Shown: in pieces, positions 35,406-48,380 of the stretch
Position numbering within the stretch: the first letter of the stretch is position 1
How the letters are laid out: every line of letters begins with the position of its first letter
Assembly (NCBI RefSeq): GCF_007655135.1
Contig: NC_045132.1
Coordinates: 19,096,034 to 19,160,033, forward strand
DNA: 64,000 bases
Reading direction: 5' to 3'
Source of the DNA: Punica granatum
Lineage: Eukaryota; Streptophyta; Magnoliopsida; Myrtales; Lythraceae
Notes under the pieces: generated by a model
What the model was told of the DNA's origin: nothing
The model's input: the letters and a program-made list of their open reading frames with translations, nothing else
Database searches by the model: none
Made by a program: the position numbers and the translations under genes

Positions 35406-35597
35406 AATTCATTGTGATAGTTTTATGATTGGACAATTTTTTAACTTTCAAGAATATATTTAATTTTTTTGAGAATCGAGAATTTTTTTTATTTTTCAAT
35501 AAAATGATTAATTAAGATCATTATGATTGAATAGTGAAAGACAAACAACCAATGTTATCAATAAAAAGATGATGTGACACTTTCCTTGGTAACTTTT

Positions 35598-35645
35598 ATA
35601 TTATAACTGTGTGCAGACATGTGCGTTGCACGGATGTTAATAAAA
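35598..35645 (-). mobile_element. Helitron-like terminus relic
   Basis: The minus strand reads TCCGTGCAACGCACATGTCT, closely matching the end at 40593-40632, but the CTRR end is lost. Confidence 0.3.
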
Positions 35646-36107
35646 AAATAATAAACTTTAATTTATTCGACATCTATAAAAAAAATTAATTTATCTAGAG
35701 AGTTTTTTTTTTAAGATTGCTTTTAATATATTTATTTGTCATTAGAAACTTGTTTTAATTTTTTAGAAAAGAAGTATCATATATTTTGAATTCGAGAAAC
35801 TTCTTTCATTTATAAAATAGAAAATAATTAATTATGATCAGGGATTACAAAAAAGGACAAATGCACGAATTTATTATGAAGAGTTGAATATTTAGAATAA
35901 TCGAGAAGACAATAAACCACAAGATGAAGGTTTATAAAAAATGGCTTCGTGGCGCTTTTTCATAGCACTCCCTAAATTTTACATATTGTAATTGACCGAT
36001 ATACACAAGTAACCTTCGATCGCTGCACAAATCAAAATAGTGCATTATGTCAATTAATATGTAGCTAGTAAAACATGTACCCTATCCCTGTGATTAAAAG
36101 TCCAAGG

Positions 36108-36485
36108 GTTTGTTCACTTTTAAAGAAATAATTCTTCATTTCTAGTATTTATTTTTCTACTCATTTTCTTACTTTACTTCTCCATAGAAAAAGTATAAAA
36201 ATATGTTTACTAATATTAAGTTAGAAAATTCCTTACTTTGAAATAATCGTCATTCATGAAATTTGAAATTTAATTTATAAGTTGGAAAATAAAAATGGAA
36301 ACAATTAGTTAATGGAAAAGTGGAGAAATTAAAAAAAATACTTTTCTAATTCATGTACAGATTTGAATAGTGAAAAAGAAAATTTTCCCAAAAATTTTTT
36401 TATTTCTAAATGAGTAAACATATTTTTTGCAGTTCTCAACTTGTTAAAAGAAAATAAAAAATTCTCCCCAAATAAACAGACGCTA
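36108..36485. mobile_element. MITE-like element with imperfect inverted ends
   Basis: Left end GGGTTTGTTCACTTTTAAAG; right end in reverse GCGTCTGTTTATTTGGGGAG. AT-rich interior with 'ggaaaat'-type repeats in both strands. Target duplication not resolved. Confidence 0.45.
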
Positions 36486-36769
36486 AATATCAACCTATCA
36501 AAAAAGCTAGAGAAATAAATATCAACCCTTGACATTTTAAAATTCCATTTATTGCCCCTCTGGAAGAGTAACTCATCCACAAGTTTCAAAACTTTTTTAA
36601 TGTAAAGAAACTAAAATAATAAATCGACGTTAACCATGTGTTTGTTTCAGTCTTGTTCACATACATTAACAGAATATCCATTAATCCATTAATAAAAAAC
36701 CGATTATTACAAAACCAATCTTCTCTTTAATTTTTTCTTTTCTTTTTAGTGCGCACCACTTGACATTTT

Positions 36770-36890
36770 AAAACTGAATAACCACGACCAATTCACGTGC
36801 GAATTGAGTCGATCCACTTAAAATAAAATTCTTCCATCATGAATTTTCTTTATTCACGAAAATCAATGTGAGATTTTACTTAAAAATAAA
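36770..36890 (-). mobile_element. SINE family B partial copy
   Basis: Reverse orientation: TTTTAAGTAAAATCTCACAT, CGTGAATAAAGAAAATTCAT, GGAAGAATTTTATTTTAAG, GATCGACTCAATTCG. The 5' end is missing or diverged. Confidence 0.5.
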
Positions 36891-39584
36891 TAGTAAAAAT
36901 CCTTTTATTTATTTATTTATTTATTTTTGGTTAAGACTTTACTCTCTTTCCTTAAACTGTGAATAAATGTCTTAAAGCACAGGGAAGGAAAAGAAAAGAA
37001 CATGCTGTTCATACCTTAAAAAAAATAAAAATAAATAAAAGCAGATTGTGCAGGGATTCAAAATTCAGTACAAGACTCCTGTTAGAGTTACTTTATGGTC
37101 AGAGTCCAACCCAAAAATGTACATATCTATTCTCTATATAAAAAAATATGAAGCTCAATTGAGTTTTTTCACATGTAGAGACATGAATGATATCCATTCC
37201 CTTAAAATTCTTAACTGCAACCCATCCAAAAAGGCGTTTCCTTTTTTTTATTTTTATTTTTTACTGTCCTTCAACTTCCGCCTCACTATTCCATTCCATG
37301 ACGTTTCCTTTATAATGGTTGCCCATCGCCTTCCAGCATTTGTTTAACCGCTCGTTCTCTCTGCTTTGGTCATCCAATTCTCCCAAAGTTCTCACTCAAG
37401 TCAGATAGCCTTGCTTCCTTTGAGCCTCTCTGGCTTAATCAGCCTACCCAAAGCCTTCTTCTCTCCCAACTTGTCCTTTGCAGGTTCTAATGATCTAATT
37501 CTGTTAAAGGAATGCTTCGACACGACTGCTCCTAGCCTCCTCCGTGTAGGCATCGCCCTCCCTCACTATTCTATGCTTTGACAAGACCCTAGATTGTTAT
37601 TTAAGGCATTTTACTATATTCAAGCAGAACGATAACTATTTGTATACATGAACATCTTGAAAGAAATATGTCCTTCGCCCTCCATAAATTTTCAAAAAGT
37701 AGCTGCTTGGATAATCCTATATATAGCTGAATTGTTAAGTTTTGAAAGAACAAAATACTGAAAGTAAACCACTTTAACCTAATTAACGTTGACTTTGTAA
37801 TTATTCACCCAAAAAATTTTGACTCTCTAATTCTACCATGAGATGACATTATGGATTTGAATTGATTTTTTCTTTAATTTACAAGGGAGGCTAGTGGCTT
37901 AGTAAAGAAAATTGAAAATCTAGATAATAAAGTGGCACTGTACGCTCACAATAAGAAGCACATATAAAATTTCTGAATTATTAAGTGAGTAAGGTGCATG
38001 TCGCTGCATGTTGTGGACACGCTACATTACATCCAATATACACCTACATTATAGACACGCCACCTTAATTGTTGTCGGCCATGTTGTGGGAAAAAGTTCG
38101 GTTCCGCATGTAAAGCAGCATAGCCACAACAGACAGCTGCCACCAATAAAATCAATCAATTAGTCAATAAATAAATAACACTAATCCAATCACGTATGGA
38201 CGGGCGCGCAACCCAGCAAACATATAATAAAGAAATTAATTAATATATATGTTCACTATAATATACTATTGCAATGTATATTTCATATTAACTAAATCAA
38301 AAAAATTAACTAGCTAGCTAGGTCAGTGGTAATTAGTTCCTTAAGATTTAAGAGAAGATCATCCGAAATATATAATTAGTTGCTAAAACTATTAGGATCA
38401 ATGCCCTGACTTGAGAGTGTCAATTTCTGTACGAATACGATGCAATGTTCTTGTCATAGATTGGCTACTTGGACCCATAGATGGAGTGATGGATACGGCG
38501 TGGAAATTCTGTACATTGCCGAATGAATTTCTACGAAGAGATTTTTAGGAGCTTAATTATACCATTATCATCTTTCGCTTTCAAATGAGGCCCTTTCCTA
38601 CATGCGATAAACTGCAGAACCTATCTACGTACTATGTTAGTAAATGCTCGAATTGACATTATATATTTAATTCTCTATCCTCTTCTATATTTATAGATCT
38701 TCTTGATAGGAAAATAAATTAAATTTGCAAAGAAAACAACCTATGCGTTATCTTCAAAAAGTGCTAACAAAAAATTAAAATTATTACCATAGCAACTATC
38801 AAAATCTTTTATTTGAACGACCGATGTGAGATTCAAATCACCTTCACCTATCCTCAGAGCGTACTTCACAAAAACCAGCTAGTCTGGAGCTTATCCGCTG
38901 AAATATATATAAAATATAGATATGGATATGGATATGGGTATGGGTGGTTGTCAGTTATTTTCTCCTACAGCGTTTCAAAAATCATAAAATACGAATTAAT
39001 CCTCAGAACCGGTTATACGTATAACAGGCTCTCCCAATAATTCGGAGTTTCCTTTAAATAATGTTGTCATCATCATGTGTGTATATATATATATATATAT
39101 TGTCCCACTCCATGATCATGGTTGAGGAATAAAAGGGTTGATTATGATGATGACGATGATGATGATGAACATTTTTGTCATTTTAAAAACATTCTTTCGA
39201 TCAAATGGTTCTCGATGGGTTTAAGAACTTAGAATTACTGTTTATTAATTATTTTGTCTGTACCTAAGTGTATCGATTTTCTTTTTCTTATATAATTTGT
39301 TGGTGGGGACTTCTTGTTCCATTTGTTGACATCTCAGTTGACTTTGTACTTCTTATAAACCTTTGTATGTGTTTTGGTTTTAACCAATAGGAACCTGCAA
39401 GATACGCGAGGCTGACTTGTAGTTGGCCGACTCACCATTATTTTGTGTCAAGTGAAGCCAATTTGGGGCCCATTCATGGAAACGCGATATAATCTATGCA
39501 TATACTTATATGTGTGTGTATGTATATATCCATTTTATATGTGAAGAGTTTGGTTCTCTGTCACTTTTCAGTGTATAAAAAATA
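36891..39584. other. Intergenic, no supported gene
   Basis: 37250-37580 is C/T-rich and has a 71-codon plus frame (37366-37581) without a recognised domain. A GATGAT run lies near 39143-39170 and a TA run near 39083-39100. Confidence 0.55.
38925..38946. repeat. Short GGATAT hexamer run
   Basis: About three and a half copies of GATATG/GGTATG; a small local expansion only. Confidence 0.8.
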
Positions 39585-39745
39585 TAAATCCAGCGGGTCC
39601 AATTCAAGTAAATTGGCACCTTTTCTTAAAAAAAATCTCAAATTCGAATATTGTGAATAGAGAAAATTAATCTTATTCAATCAGTTTGCTGGAATTTTTG
39701 AATTAGTCAAGTCTATTGCATTTTCGAATATTAAGTAGTGCATAA
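39585..39745 (+). mobile_element. SINE family B copy
   Basis: Plus orientation: GTCCAATTCAAG, CCTTTTCTTAA, CTCAAATTCGAATATTGTG (B box), AATAGAGAAAATTAATC, then a diverged 3' part. Confidence 0.45.
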
Positions 39746-40460
39746 CGAAAATATATAAATCTTTGGATTTCACAAATCTCCTATAGTTTTATGTTGTGTA
39801 ATGGTCAAAGTGTGGCTTTCTTTTTCTTTATTTGGGTTAACATTGTCTTATTTGAGATTGAACCGCATTGAAAATTATTTTGCTCAAAAATGTATTAGAC
39901 AATAAGTCCCGACAGTCCTGACCCAGAGCCGTCTTCTTCAATTGATGATTCCTTTCCTTAATGTCAACGAATTTCATAATGCAAAACATCGATCTCCTGA
40001 GAATCTGATTTATTGAATTAATATCATTTATTCATGTGGCATACTATGTTCTTTTCGCGTGATATTATTGTATTCCCGAGTCCGCCCAAGTAAATTATAA
40101 ATGAGCGGTCGATTAATTACCACATTGCACGAACTAATTTTCTTGCTCTTCAAACTGGCGTTTGTCTGTGAAGATTATATCATCATATATAAGATTAATA
40201 TTCGATACATCTTTCCCGAAGAGGCTCTTTCTTCAATACTAACTGCTACAGCCAACATGAATGATTTTTCATCAACCGATTTAACTTTTATTGATTGTTT
40301 GGATTTAGAGTTACTGAAGATTATGAAGGAGAGGGTTATGGAGGATTATGAGAGTTTCTATACAACGTTCATAACCCTCCATAAACCTCATACCCGAATA
40401 AAGCTATTAAAGTCTAACTAGCCAATAGATCCGAGCGTTATACAAGTTTATTACATGTGA

Positions 40461-41025
40461 AATTATTATTATTATTATTATTATAGAAATATATTAAATG
40501 TGGCATTCCAAAAGCCGTTGAATGAGAGGTCTCTGTTTGTGAATTTTGTATAAATGACAGAGAATGGTAAATGCCCAACCAACTATATATTACTAGCCTG
40601 TGGACATGTGCGCTGCATACTGCGCGGGTTTATTATATGTAAAAAAATTTCCATTTGATCAATAATGGGATTACGAAATAAACCGAGGAATTATTTATTT
40701 CACAATAATAATATTTTCCTTGCAATTATCCCATTTGATCGATAACAGACTTACAGAATATTATTATTCCATTTGATAATGGATTTTCAAAGTTGCAGTA
40801 ATAGTAGTAATTATTATTTGATAATAATAATAATAATAATCCAAGAAATTATCCATTTTGTAATAATAATAATGATGAAAATAATAATAATAATAATTTA
40901 TAGAAATGTATTTAATGTGGCATTTCAAGAGTTGTTGAAAGAGAGGCCTCCATTTATAAATTTTGCACAAATAGCAAAGAATGATGAATGTCTCCGCTGT
41001 TATATATTATATATAAATTAGGAAA
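40461..41025 (+). repeat. Imperfect direct duplication with ATT/AAT trinucleotide runs
   Basis: 40465-40600 and about 40880-41025 share TAGAAAT.TATT.AATGTGGCATT, GAGAGG, TTT.TAAATTTTG and GCAAAGAATG.TGAATG-like blocks. Between them CATTTGATC.ATAA also repeats near 40653 and 40730. Trinucleotide AAT/ATT runs flank each copy. Confidence 0.65.
40593..40632 (-). mobile_element. Helitron-like 3' terminus
   Basis: The minus strand has GCGCAGTATGCAGCGC, then ACATGTCCACAGG and CTAG followed by T. The hairpin-like GCGC repeats and CTAG|T end fit a Helitron. The rest of the element is not delimited. Confidence 0.4.
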
Positions 41026-42009
41026 TTGGCAAAGTTGATTTCTCAAGCTTACTAATCCAAATTTCAACCGATGAGTCAGAGTCAGATCCTCTTATCTATA
41101 TCCTGCGTTCACCATCAAACAAATGATTAAGGAGTAGATAGAAAGCGGATTAAGATTAACTAACCTCACCAACATTTTGATTTCTTCTATTACTTCTTTC
41201 TATTTGTCTCCATAGAAAAACATGCCTAAGACAAGTGGATAAAACCATAATAACATCAATCCGTAAATTCAATTGGAATCATTTTTCTTAAGCCCATTGA
41301 TGAATTCGACTGTGTCCGTCTAGCGGTACAACATACAGTAGTAGCAATCTCTACCACGAACGCTGGCGTCTTCTTGCCAAAACTGCAACAGGCTCTGTGA
41401 TTGTATCATAAAGATGGTCATCTTTTCATGTGAAGAAAACGGACCCCTCGGGAATCAATACATACCATGAACGCTCAATGAACCCGTGTATCTCATAAAG
41501 TCTGAGATCTGTTCGTGAAGTTTGCGCATACAGCCAAAGTTTCCAAGAAGTGGCACGAGTCTCCTATTTTCAGCCACAAAAGAGAACTCGGCTATACGAC
41601 AGGCAACATGGTATCTCTCTTGGCATTTTCTACGTACAAAACATCCCGAACATTAAATATTTACAAGTTGCAGATTGAAACAATCACAGGTACGCCGTAT
41701 AAGCTAAAAAATCGAGTGGCGGCAGCTTCAATTGAGGCTTTAAAATAGCCCTGACTGTCAGTTAATCAACCCTTGGAATCATATATGAGACGTGAAAGGC
41801 CACCAGCAACAACCTCGAGAGAATCACATCAGCGTCATTTTCAAAGAAACACACCTCTGACTAGCAGTTTCATGTACCATCACATGGTTGGTGTAGAACT
41901 GACACCGACTGACACCGAAAATCTTCATCCGTTTCCAAAATTTTGTGTTTCGCATGACTGCATCAACAAATGACGTTTGATGGTTAGACTTTGGTACCGT
42001 CTGCTAGAG
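41026..42009. other. Intergenic, no supported gene
   Basis: Less AT-rich. The small plus frames at 41515-41748 and 41773-41973 have no recognised domain. A short duplication (gacaccgactgacaccga) occurs near 41901. Confidence 0.5.
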
Positions 42010-42480
42010 GTATGCAGGTTCGAGTTTTTTTTTTTTCACGATACCCAAACCCTATTTTGTAAAGGACAAGTTTCAAAATTTTAGAATCGACCCTACCTTG
42101 TTGATTCCTGAAATGGAAATTTATATGGAACCCGTATTATACCACAGGTTCCGAGAACCTGTTGGAACCTATAAATTTTTTTATCTCGCTAAATAAAATT
42201 GAAAATGTCTCATCCATAATTAGTAATTACACAAAACATAATGTTGACATAAATTTAGATTTTTTGTTTTAAATTAGCGATTATATTTTTTAAATATCGG
42301 AATATCTGAATATAACTATATATATAATGGGAGAAATTATTATCCGAGTCCGGGTATCAATTTCAGTTTCAATTCTTGGTACCATATATGTAAGACCGGA
42401 ACCGAAATCGATTTTCACCGGTTCCTTATTTTAATACTCAGACCCTACCCCATTTTCAATGCAAACTACCGGGATCCTAC
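42010..42480 (+). repeat. Dispersed repeat, copy 2 (partner at 13395-14000)
   Basis: Follows a T-run at about 42028. It shares 'ccctaccttgttgattcctgaaat', 'aacctataaattttt' and 'cttggtaccat' with copy 1. It lies directly downstream of the DUF3326 stop codon. Confidence 0.5.
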
Positions 42481-42714
42481 CCTAACGAGTAGGTTCCGAT
42501 CGGTTTCGGCTATACCCGTATCCGCGCTTACCCCTACTGTCTGCCTCCTCATATTACCATATGGACAAAAAATCAAGTCACCTGCCGCCTTTGACAGCAA
42601 CGAGGCTTTGTTGCTGTTGAACATGTACCTAGATAAGGGTGGAAAGAAAGACAACTGGATACGAATGTATATTTTCCAATCAACTTACTGGGTATTAGTT
42701 CCGTGTCTCTCTGA

Positions 42715-45700
42715 TCACGCAACTCCTGAAACCGTGTGACCATTAGCAGGCAAAACCATGGTTCGCTTAATGTTCTTGACTCTGTTTCTTCGAAGAGCAT
42801 TTGGGTTCACACCAGCCTTATGAGCGGCAATTACACCAATTGCTTCCCAATAGTTTGAAACCGTCACCTGTATAAGAAAAAGAGTGAACGAGGGAAAAAT
42901 GTATCTCATACTTATTAATTAATTAACAATAAAATGTGAAACAAGCATAATTTCATTAACAGAAAATGGGGGTAACGATTAAAGGACCAATAGAAAAATG
43001 AATGAGGTTCATCTTCATACGGAGCTCTTGGACTTCTACCTATAAGACTGCTAACTTACAAAGCAATTAAAGAATGACAAGGTAAATTTTCATATCATAC
43101 CGCTTTGATCCTGAGCTTATCGGGAGTATCATTGAGAACAGTCTCATTCTCCTCCACTACAATGATAAGTGGCTGCAAAAGATTTACAAACCAATAAGAA
43201 AGGAGCACTAAAGTGAACACAGATTGTTCATAGAGTCAGTTTTTCAATAAGTCACCCTTTTTCTTCTTCTCGCAAAAGCAAGAGCACCATCTCCTCCACA
43301 GGCATCTCTAGGAAGAATTATACTATCAACATCATCGGCCCATATGCACCCATTTACCGGAACCGCGGCTTTGTTGACCAAGTACTGTGGAGCATTACTT
43401 AGCCCCGCAAGCACGCAAGGCAAAAATGTGAATCCAATCTGTGAGATTTACATGCAGGAAATAAAGCAGGTTCATAAATTTTATGCCTTAAAAATAAAAT
43501 TACATCTATGTAAAAATAAACAAGGAAAAAATAATCAGGGGGAACTCTTCGCTCATGCTCAATTTTACATTCAAAACTATAAATTTCTAGGATGCGTCTA
43601 ATTAATTTTGTTAACCAAATTTTTATTTAAAATTTAAAGTAATATCAATGGACCCCCACCAACATTCAGAGTGACTCGTAGACTTCGCTCAAATTAAGTT
43701 GTAGTTTACGAGTATAAAGTGAATCAAACAACTCAAAACAAAAGCAAACTGAGAATAACACGGTGCTACTATAACCAGAAACCATAATCCACCAATTTTG
43801 TGTTATCGGACTAACAGGTAGCACCTTTGGATGTAGATAAGGGGATTTCATCAATAAAAACTCACGAAAAGTGCAAAAGCATGTTCAGAAAAGCATCTAA
43901 ACTCCTGAAATACAAAGCATGTACATCCGCTATACCAAAAGGTTACACATGTAGATCACCTTTTCGATGGAGAAAGCACCGATATGATCCCCTCAAAAGC
44001 TGTATGTCATCTTGGTATAACAAATGTGCCGACATTTACCAGCCCTTTTACGTTCTCTCTTTGTTTTTTTTTTGGGGGACAAGTCAAGAACTTTTACATG
44101 CAGATGCACATCATGAAAATCTGCTGTTAATTACACAGGGGTATTGCAATGTGGACCATAATCAGGGCAACCCCAAGTTAGCCTAGCCATAAAGCTGTTA
44201 CAACACATTTAACAGTTCAGGACCCTGGCTTCACAATTTGACCAGTTTCAACCAATGGACTCTTAGTTGTTTATTACATGGCAGAGCCAGAGGACTGGAA
44301 AGACGTCATAGATTAACTAGATGTAATAATACCTCAGGAAAAGAGGTAGAGAAAAAGTATTTGTGCATTTAATTAGACAGTCTAAATCCTGTGGCACTAA
44401 CCTCTTCTGCAGCTGATTTTGGACAGAGAGACGTGCTTAGGGGTAGGGGTGATAATGCTGGGGCATGAGCACAAGGTATTTGGAATTCCTTTACTACCAA
44501 ATGGCTTATGATAGCCTCAACTCCAGCTATATCATCTATTCCCTGCAGTTTGTAGAGCACCAACAGTACAAGCAGATAAGACCACCTTAGATATAGGAAA
44601 ATTCCAGCAGTGACAAACGACAAATGCTGCAGATGACAATTTTTTCCTGTTCAACTCAGAACTATTAGCATTTAATTCCTTTTAGCAAACCGCAATTTAG
44701 TTAACTAGGGTAACGAAAAAATAAAAATAAAGAAGAGCTCTATACAATGCTTTCAAGTCCTATCTATATCTGCTATAGCATAGTCACTGCATTTCACAGC
44801 CACAGGGTTCCCCATAATGTGGTACATGAGTGCTTTATTCATTTAAAGAGACAGACCCAAGCAATTTAAGCCCAGGTAAATTCCTTAATCAATTTATTAA
44901 TCAACGAAATCAGTCTCTATACCATCCCTTTTCGATAATCATTACTGTCGCCAACATCATCATCGGGGAAGCGCCCCATAACAGCAACAGCGTCAACCTT
45001 TGATTTGCTAACTAGAGTTTCCACAGCTCTTAACAAGGAACCAGGATGCTTAATCCTCCCCGTTGATTGGCCACTCTTCGGGTCAATCCATTTCTCAACC
45101 TGAAGGCATACTAAATATCAATCACTTCAACCAATTGACAAGAGGGCACTTGCCTTGCCATGAAATTTTTAAGAGACTAAATTTACCATGCTAGGCTATC
45201 AATCTATCTGAGTAAAGAAGCCAAAAGGCAAATAAAAATTAGGTTGGACCACAAATATCTTGTAAGAAAATGAACTGAAATAATTTGAAACATGAAGACC
45301 ATTTTCTCAATAAGCATGCTCATAGCTAATGTTGTGCTGACAGATTTGGAAATTAGAGGAGAGACGGGACATGAAAGTGGAAATACTTGAAAACTAAAAT
45401 ACCTCCAGTGGGGTGTCCGTCACAATATATTCCGATACAGGCAATCCAAGAGAAGCTCTTGCTGCATCAGCAACCTGTAAATGGCGTATCCGAAGCTCTT
45501 CTTCTATTCCAGCGTCAAGGACCAAACCAACCTAGTTTTCATCATTAGTTCAAGGAAACTAATTATTTCAAAGAATTAAAAGAAGCCTTGATTCTGAAAG
45601 TAATCCTTGAAAAAGAAATTACAGATGTTAGACGCAGGCATATCCACATACCTTGTTCTGGTGAACAGGTTGGAGGGCCCATAAACCTTCTGCAAATCGA

Positions 45701-47060
45701 TCGAGAGCATAACCTTCAACATATAAGGCATTAGGCATGGGCCAGTAGAGCATTGCCGCATTCAGCACCTGCTAAAGTAAAAACCTGTTCAAATAACGAG
45801 TAAGCAAAGATTAATCCACAACAGAAAGTATACAGTGTGTTTATCATTAAAAAAGAATCGGCCCAGTCTAGGATCCTGCTTAAGTACTGTTAATATAAAC
45901 ACGTGCACATTCAATAGTAATAAATATGTTCAGCTATCTGAATGGTAAATAATCAGTTAAATAATCACCCTCACATTGTAAAAAACCATTTTTATTAAAA
46001 AAATTACTATCACGAAAGCTGCTCCACCAGGAAACATGGTAGAGTTGCGATGTACAAGTAAGGACATGTTTAATATGCGAGGATTAGGAAAACATTATAA
46101 ATTTCCATTTTTCTTTTTAAAAGGGGGAAACGTGATGGGCTATACTTTGAAGGACACGACATTTTACGATCCGTTCATAAAACATTTTCTAACATGTAAT
46201 TTTCTATTTTTTCTTTATCAACTTGAAATTGGAACTTCATTCAAGAATACAATTTTTGGACAAAGAGACAAAATTTTAAGGGCATTAATTTTTAGTAAAA
46301 CAATGATTTCGAATATCCCAGTTCCGCACCAATCATTCAGATAGAGTGGATAAAATAAGCTAAGAAAGTCCATTCATCGCCCTCATACATATAAAAAACA
46401 CCGCAGCTAAGCACAAGCTCAGAGAAACAGTTGCAGAAAGCAAAAGGAAACAACTTTACATTGGGGTGTGAGATGAGGCAATCTACGACAGAAGAGAGTG
46501 CCCGAGCCACGGGGAGGGCATCCCCTGCGTATCCCCCGATTGAAGCACCCACTCCAGTCGGCACTATCATCACACTTGTGTAGTCCCTCTTCCACTGCAC
46601 ATTACAACATCGGTCAATGATAGATAGACACAATATCACTGCACATTACATCATAGCTCTTTAACTATAATACAATGGCTCATGGATTCCGCCACTTATC
46701 AGTCACCCCATCAATTCGGTCAACGGCTTTACAATTCTTCCATGGCACACGCCACAAGCGACGGAATGTTAACAACCGGTAAATGTACAAGCTTACAAAT
46801 TTATACTATGGCCAAAAATTGGACCTTAAATTAGAAACATCCCCCACTTCTCAAATTACCATCTCTCCGACTACAGAAAACCAGACCAAGATTAAGGTAA
46901 CTGCTCTGATTCAATGTCGGACTACACTCACCTTGCCTGACGGCTGGTAGGAAGCGGAACAGGACACACTGTGCTTGGGAATCAACTGCCGGGATTTCGC
47001 GGTGATGAATCCGCAGGAGACTGGACGGCTGAGATGGGCCGCCGTGGCCATGGGGACCAT
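42715..47060 (-). CDS. DUF3326 protein, probably plastid-targeted (about 411 aa, 9 exons)
   Basis: Exons on the minus strand are 47060-46932, 46594-46460, 45768-45652, 45531-45403, 45099-44923, 44542-44402, 43438-43256, 43172-43101 and 42867-42715. All joins use GT/AG and all are in phase 0. The first exon (43 aa, rich in S, A and basic residues, few acidic) looks like a chloroplast transit peptide. The core has VPTGVGASIGGYAGDALPVA, then NALYVEGYALDRFAEGLW, VGLVLDAGIEEELRIRHLQV, a FLPCVLAGLSNAPQ segment and the C-terminal AIGVIAAHKAGVNPNAL. I recognise these as typical of DUF3326, found in cyanobacteria and plants. No biochemical role is known to me. An alternative start lies at the fourth codon (MATAAHL). 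Repeated glycine-rich turns suggest a soluble, perhaps nucleotide- or phosphate-binding fold, but no known catalytic motif is visible. Confidence 0.9.
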
Positions 47061-48380
47061 CCCTTGTTCACAGCGCCTCAATTTTCCCAGTCAGAGAAGA
47101 TATGCTGATGCGGCTGCTTGCTCTAGCCTACCCGCAAAGGTGCGGGAAGAAGGGAGGAAGGGGGGAGAATAGAGGATAATCTCAATAAAGCCCTCGTATT
47201 TTAACTCTTCTTTCAAATACACCCCCAATCTCCCGCTCCTTCTTACTCTGGCATATCAAGGTTGATTTCGGAAAAGGACCCATACTTTACTCTCTTATTC
47301 AATTATAGTCAGAACCCAAAGTTTCTCGATTACATAAGAGGCCCATATGCCTAGTAATATGAAATAAAAATCCTAATAACTAATGAAATGGCACGGATAA
47401 TCTCATCAAATATTGAATTCGGAACCTCTTAGTTATTAGAATAGGAAATACACCACTGCACTATAACATCTTTTGATAAGACCCAAATTTCTCGAAAGCC
47501 AATTTTCTTCTCTCTCTCAATTTTGTCAATAAGTGCTAATGGTGTCCAATGCATTGTGCAAATGGTGCCCAAAGCTTCTCAGCGAAGCAGGTTATCTTGT
47601 TAGTTTTGAGATTATTATTTCATTGTATTAAGTCTACGGGCTTTCCTTGTAACCGAGAAAAATATTTTAAAAATGAAAATAGTATTCGATCAATTAGGAT
47701 GTGTCACGTGGATTGATTTAACGCCATTAACTTCTTGTTATAGTTTTGGACCAAAAATATCCAACGGATTAAACGTTGAGAACTACTTGAGCAAAAACGA
47801 TAGTTTTAGGATCGAAGTTTATCTTTTTACAAAGGATTTCAATAGTAATTTTGCCTTGTTTCAATTAAGATGGTCTTGACACAAGAAGATAATCTATTTA
47901 GGGAAACAGGGCTGCCAAATGACCTTTATCAAAGCCGACTTGATTGGAGCCTGGTTGATCATTCATCATCGTCGACCCCCTTCTCGAAAAGATTCCGAAG
48001 ACAGCAAAGACATATTGTATATATCTGGATCAAATATTGTAGTAATAGTCATGATCTCGGTGCTACTCAAATTGCGTAATTCGTCAGTGTGAAGATCTCG
48101 AAGGGATTGGCGACTCTCTCAAGTGTCATTGGCCATAACATTGAGAAAATCGTTATTAATGCAACCACCAAAGATTTCGAAGCTCTTGGCAGCTACTCCC
48201 ACAGACTTAGGTGCCATTCTCGACCACAACAAAACATCGAGAAAATGAGGAAAAGACGCTTTACCCACTATAGTTGAAGTTCAATGTTAAAGTTTTCTTT
48301 GCGTATGTTCGTCCATTTAATATTCTAATAGTGGATCGCTTTTGATCCATAAAATTTGAGTTCAATATCACTTCGTCTAC
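47061..48380. other. DUF3326 upstream region to Copia 3' LTR
   Basis: The first few hundred bases should hold the DUF3326 promoter. I did not find an unambiguous TATA box. Frames at 47673-48277 have no recognised domain. Confidence 0.5.

Noticed and set aside
40764..41021. Opposite frames rich in Tyr/Ile
   Set aside because: Both arise from AAT/ATT trinucleotide repeats.
45460..45475. Possible extra splice site CAG|GTTGC inside exon 4 of the DUF3326 gene
   Set aside because: The reading frame continues with conserved residues (RHLQVADAARASLGL), so it is coding, not an intron border.
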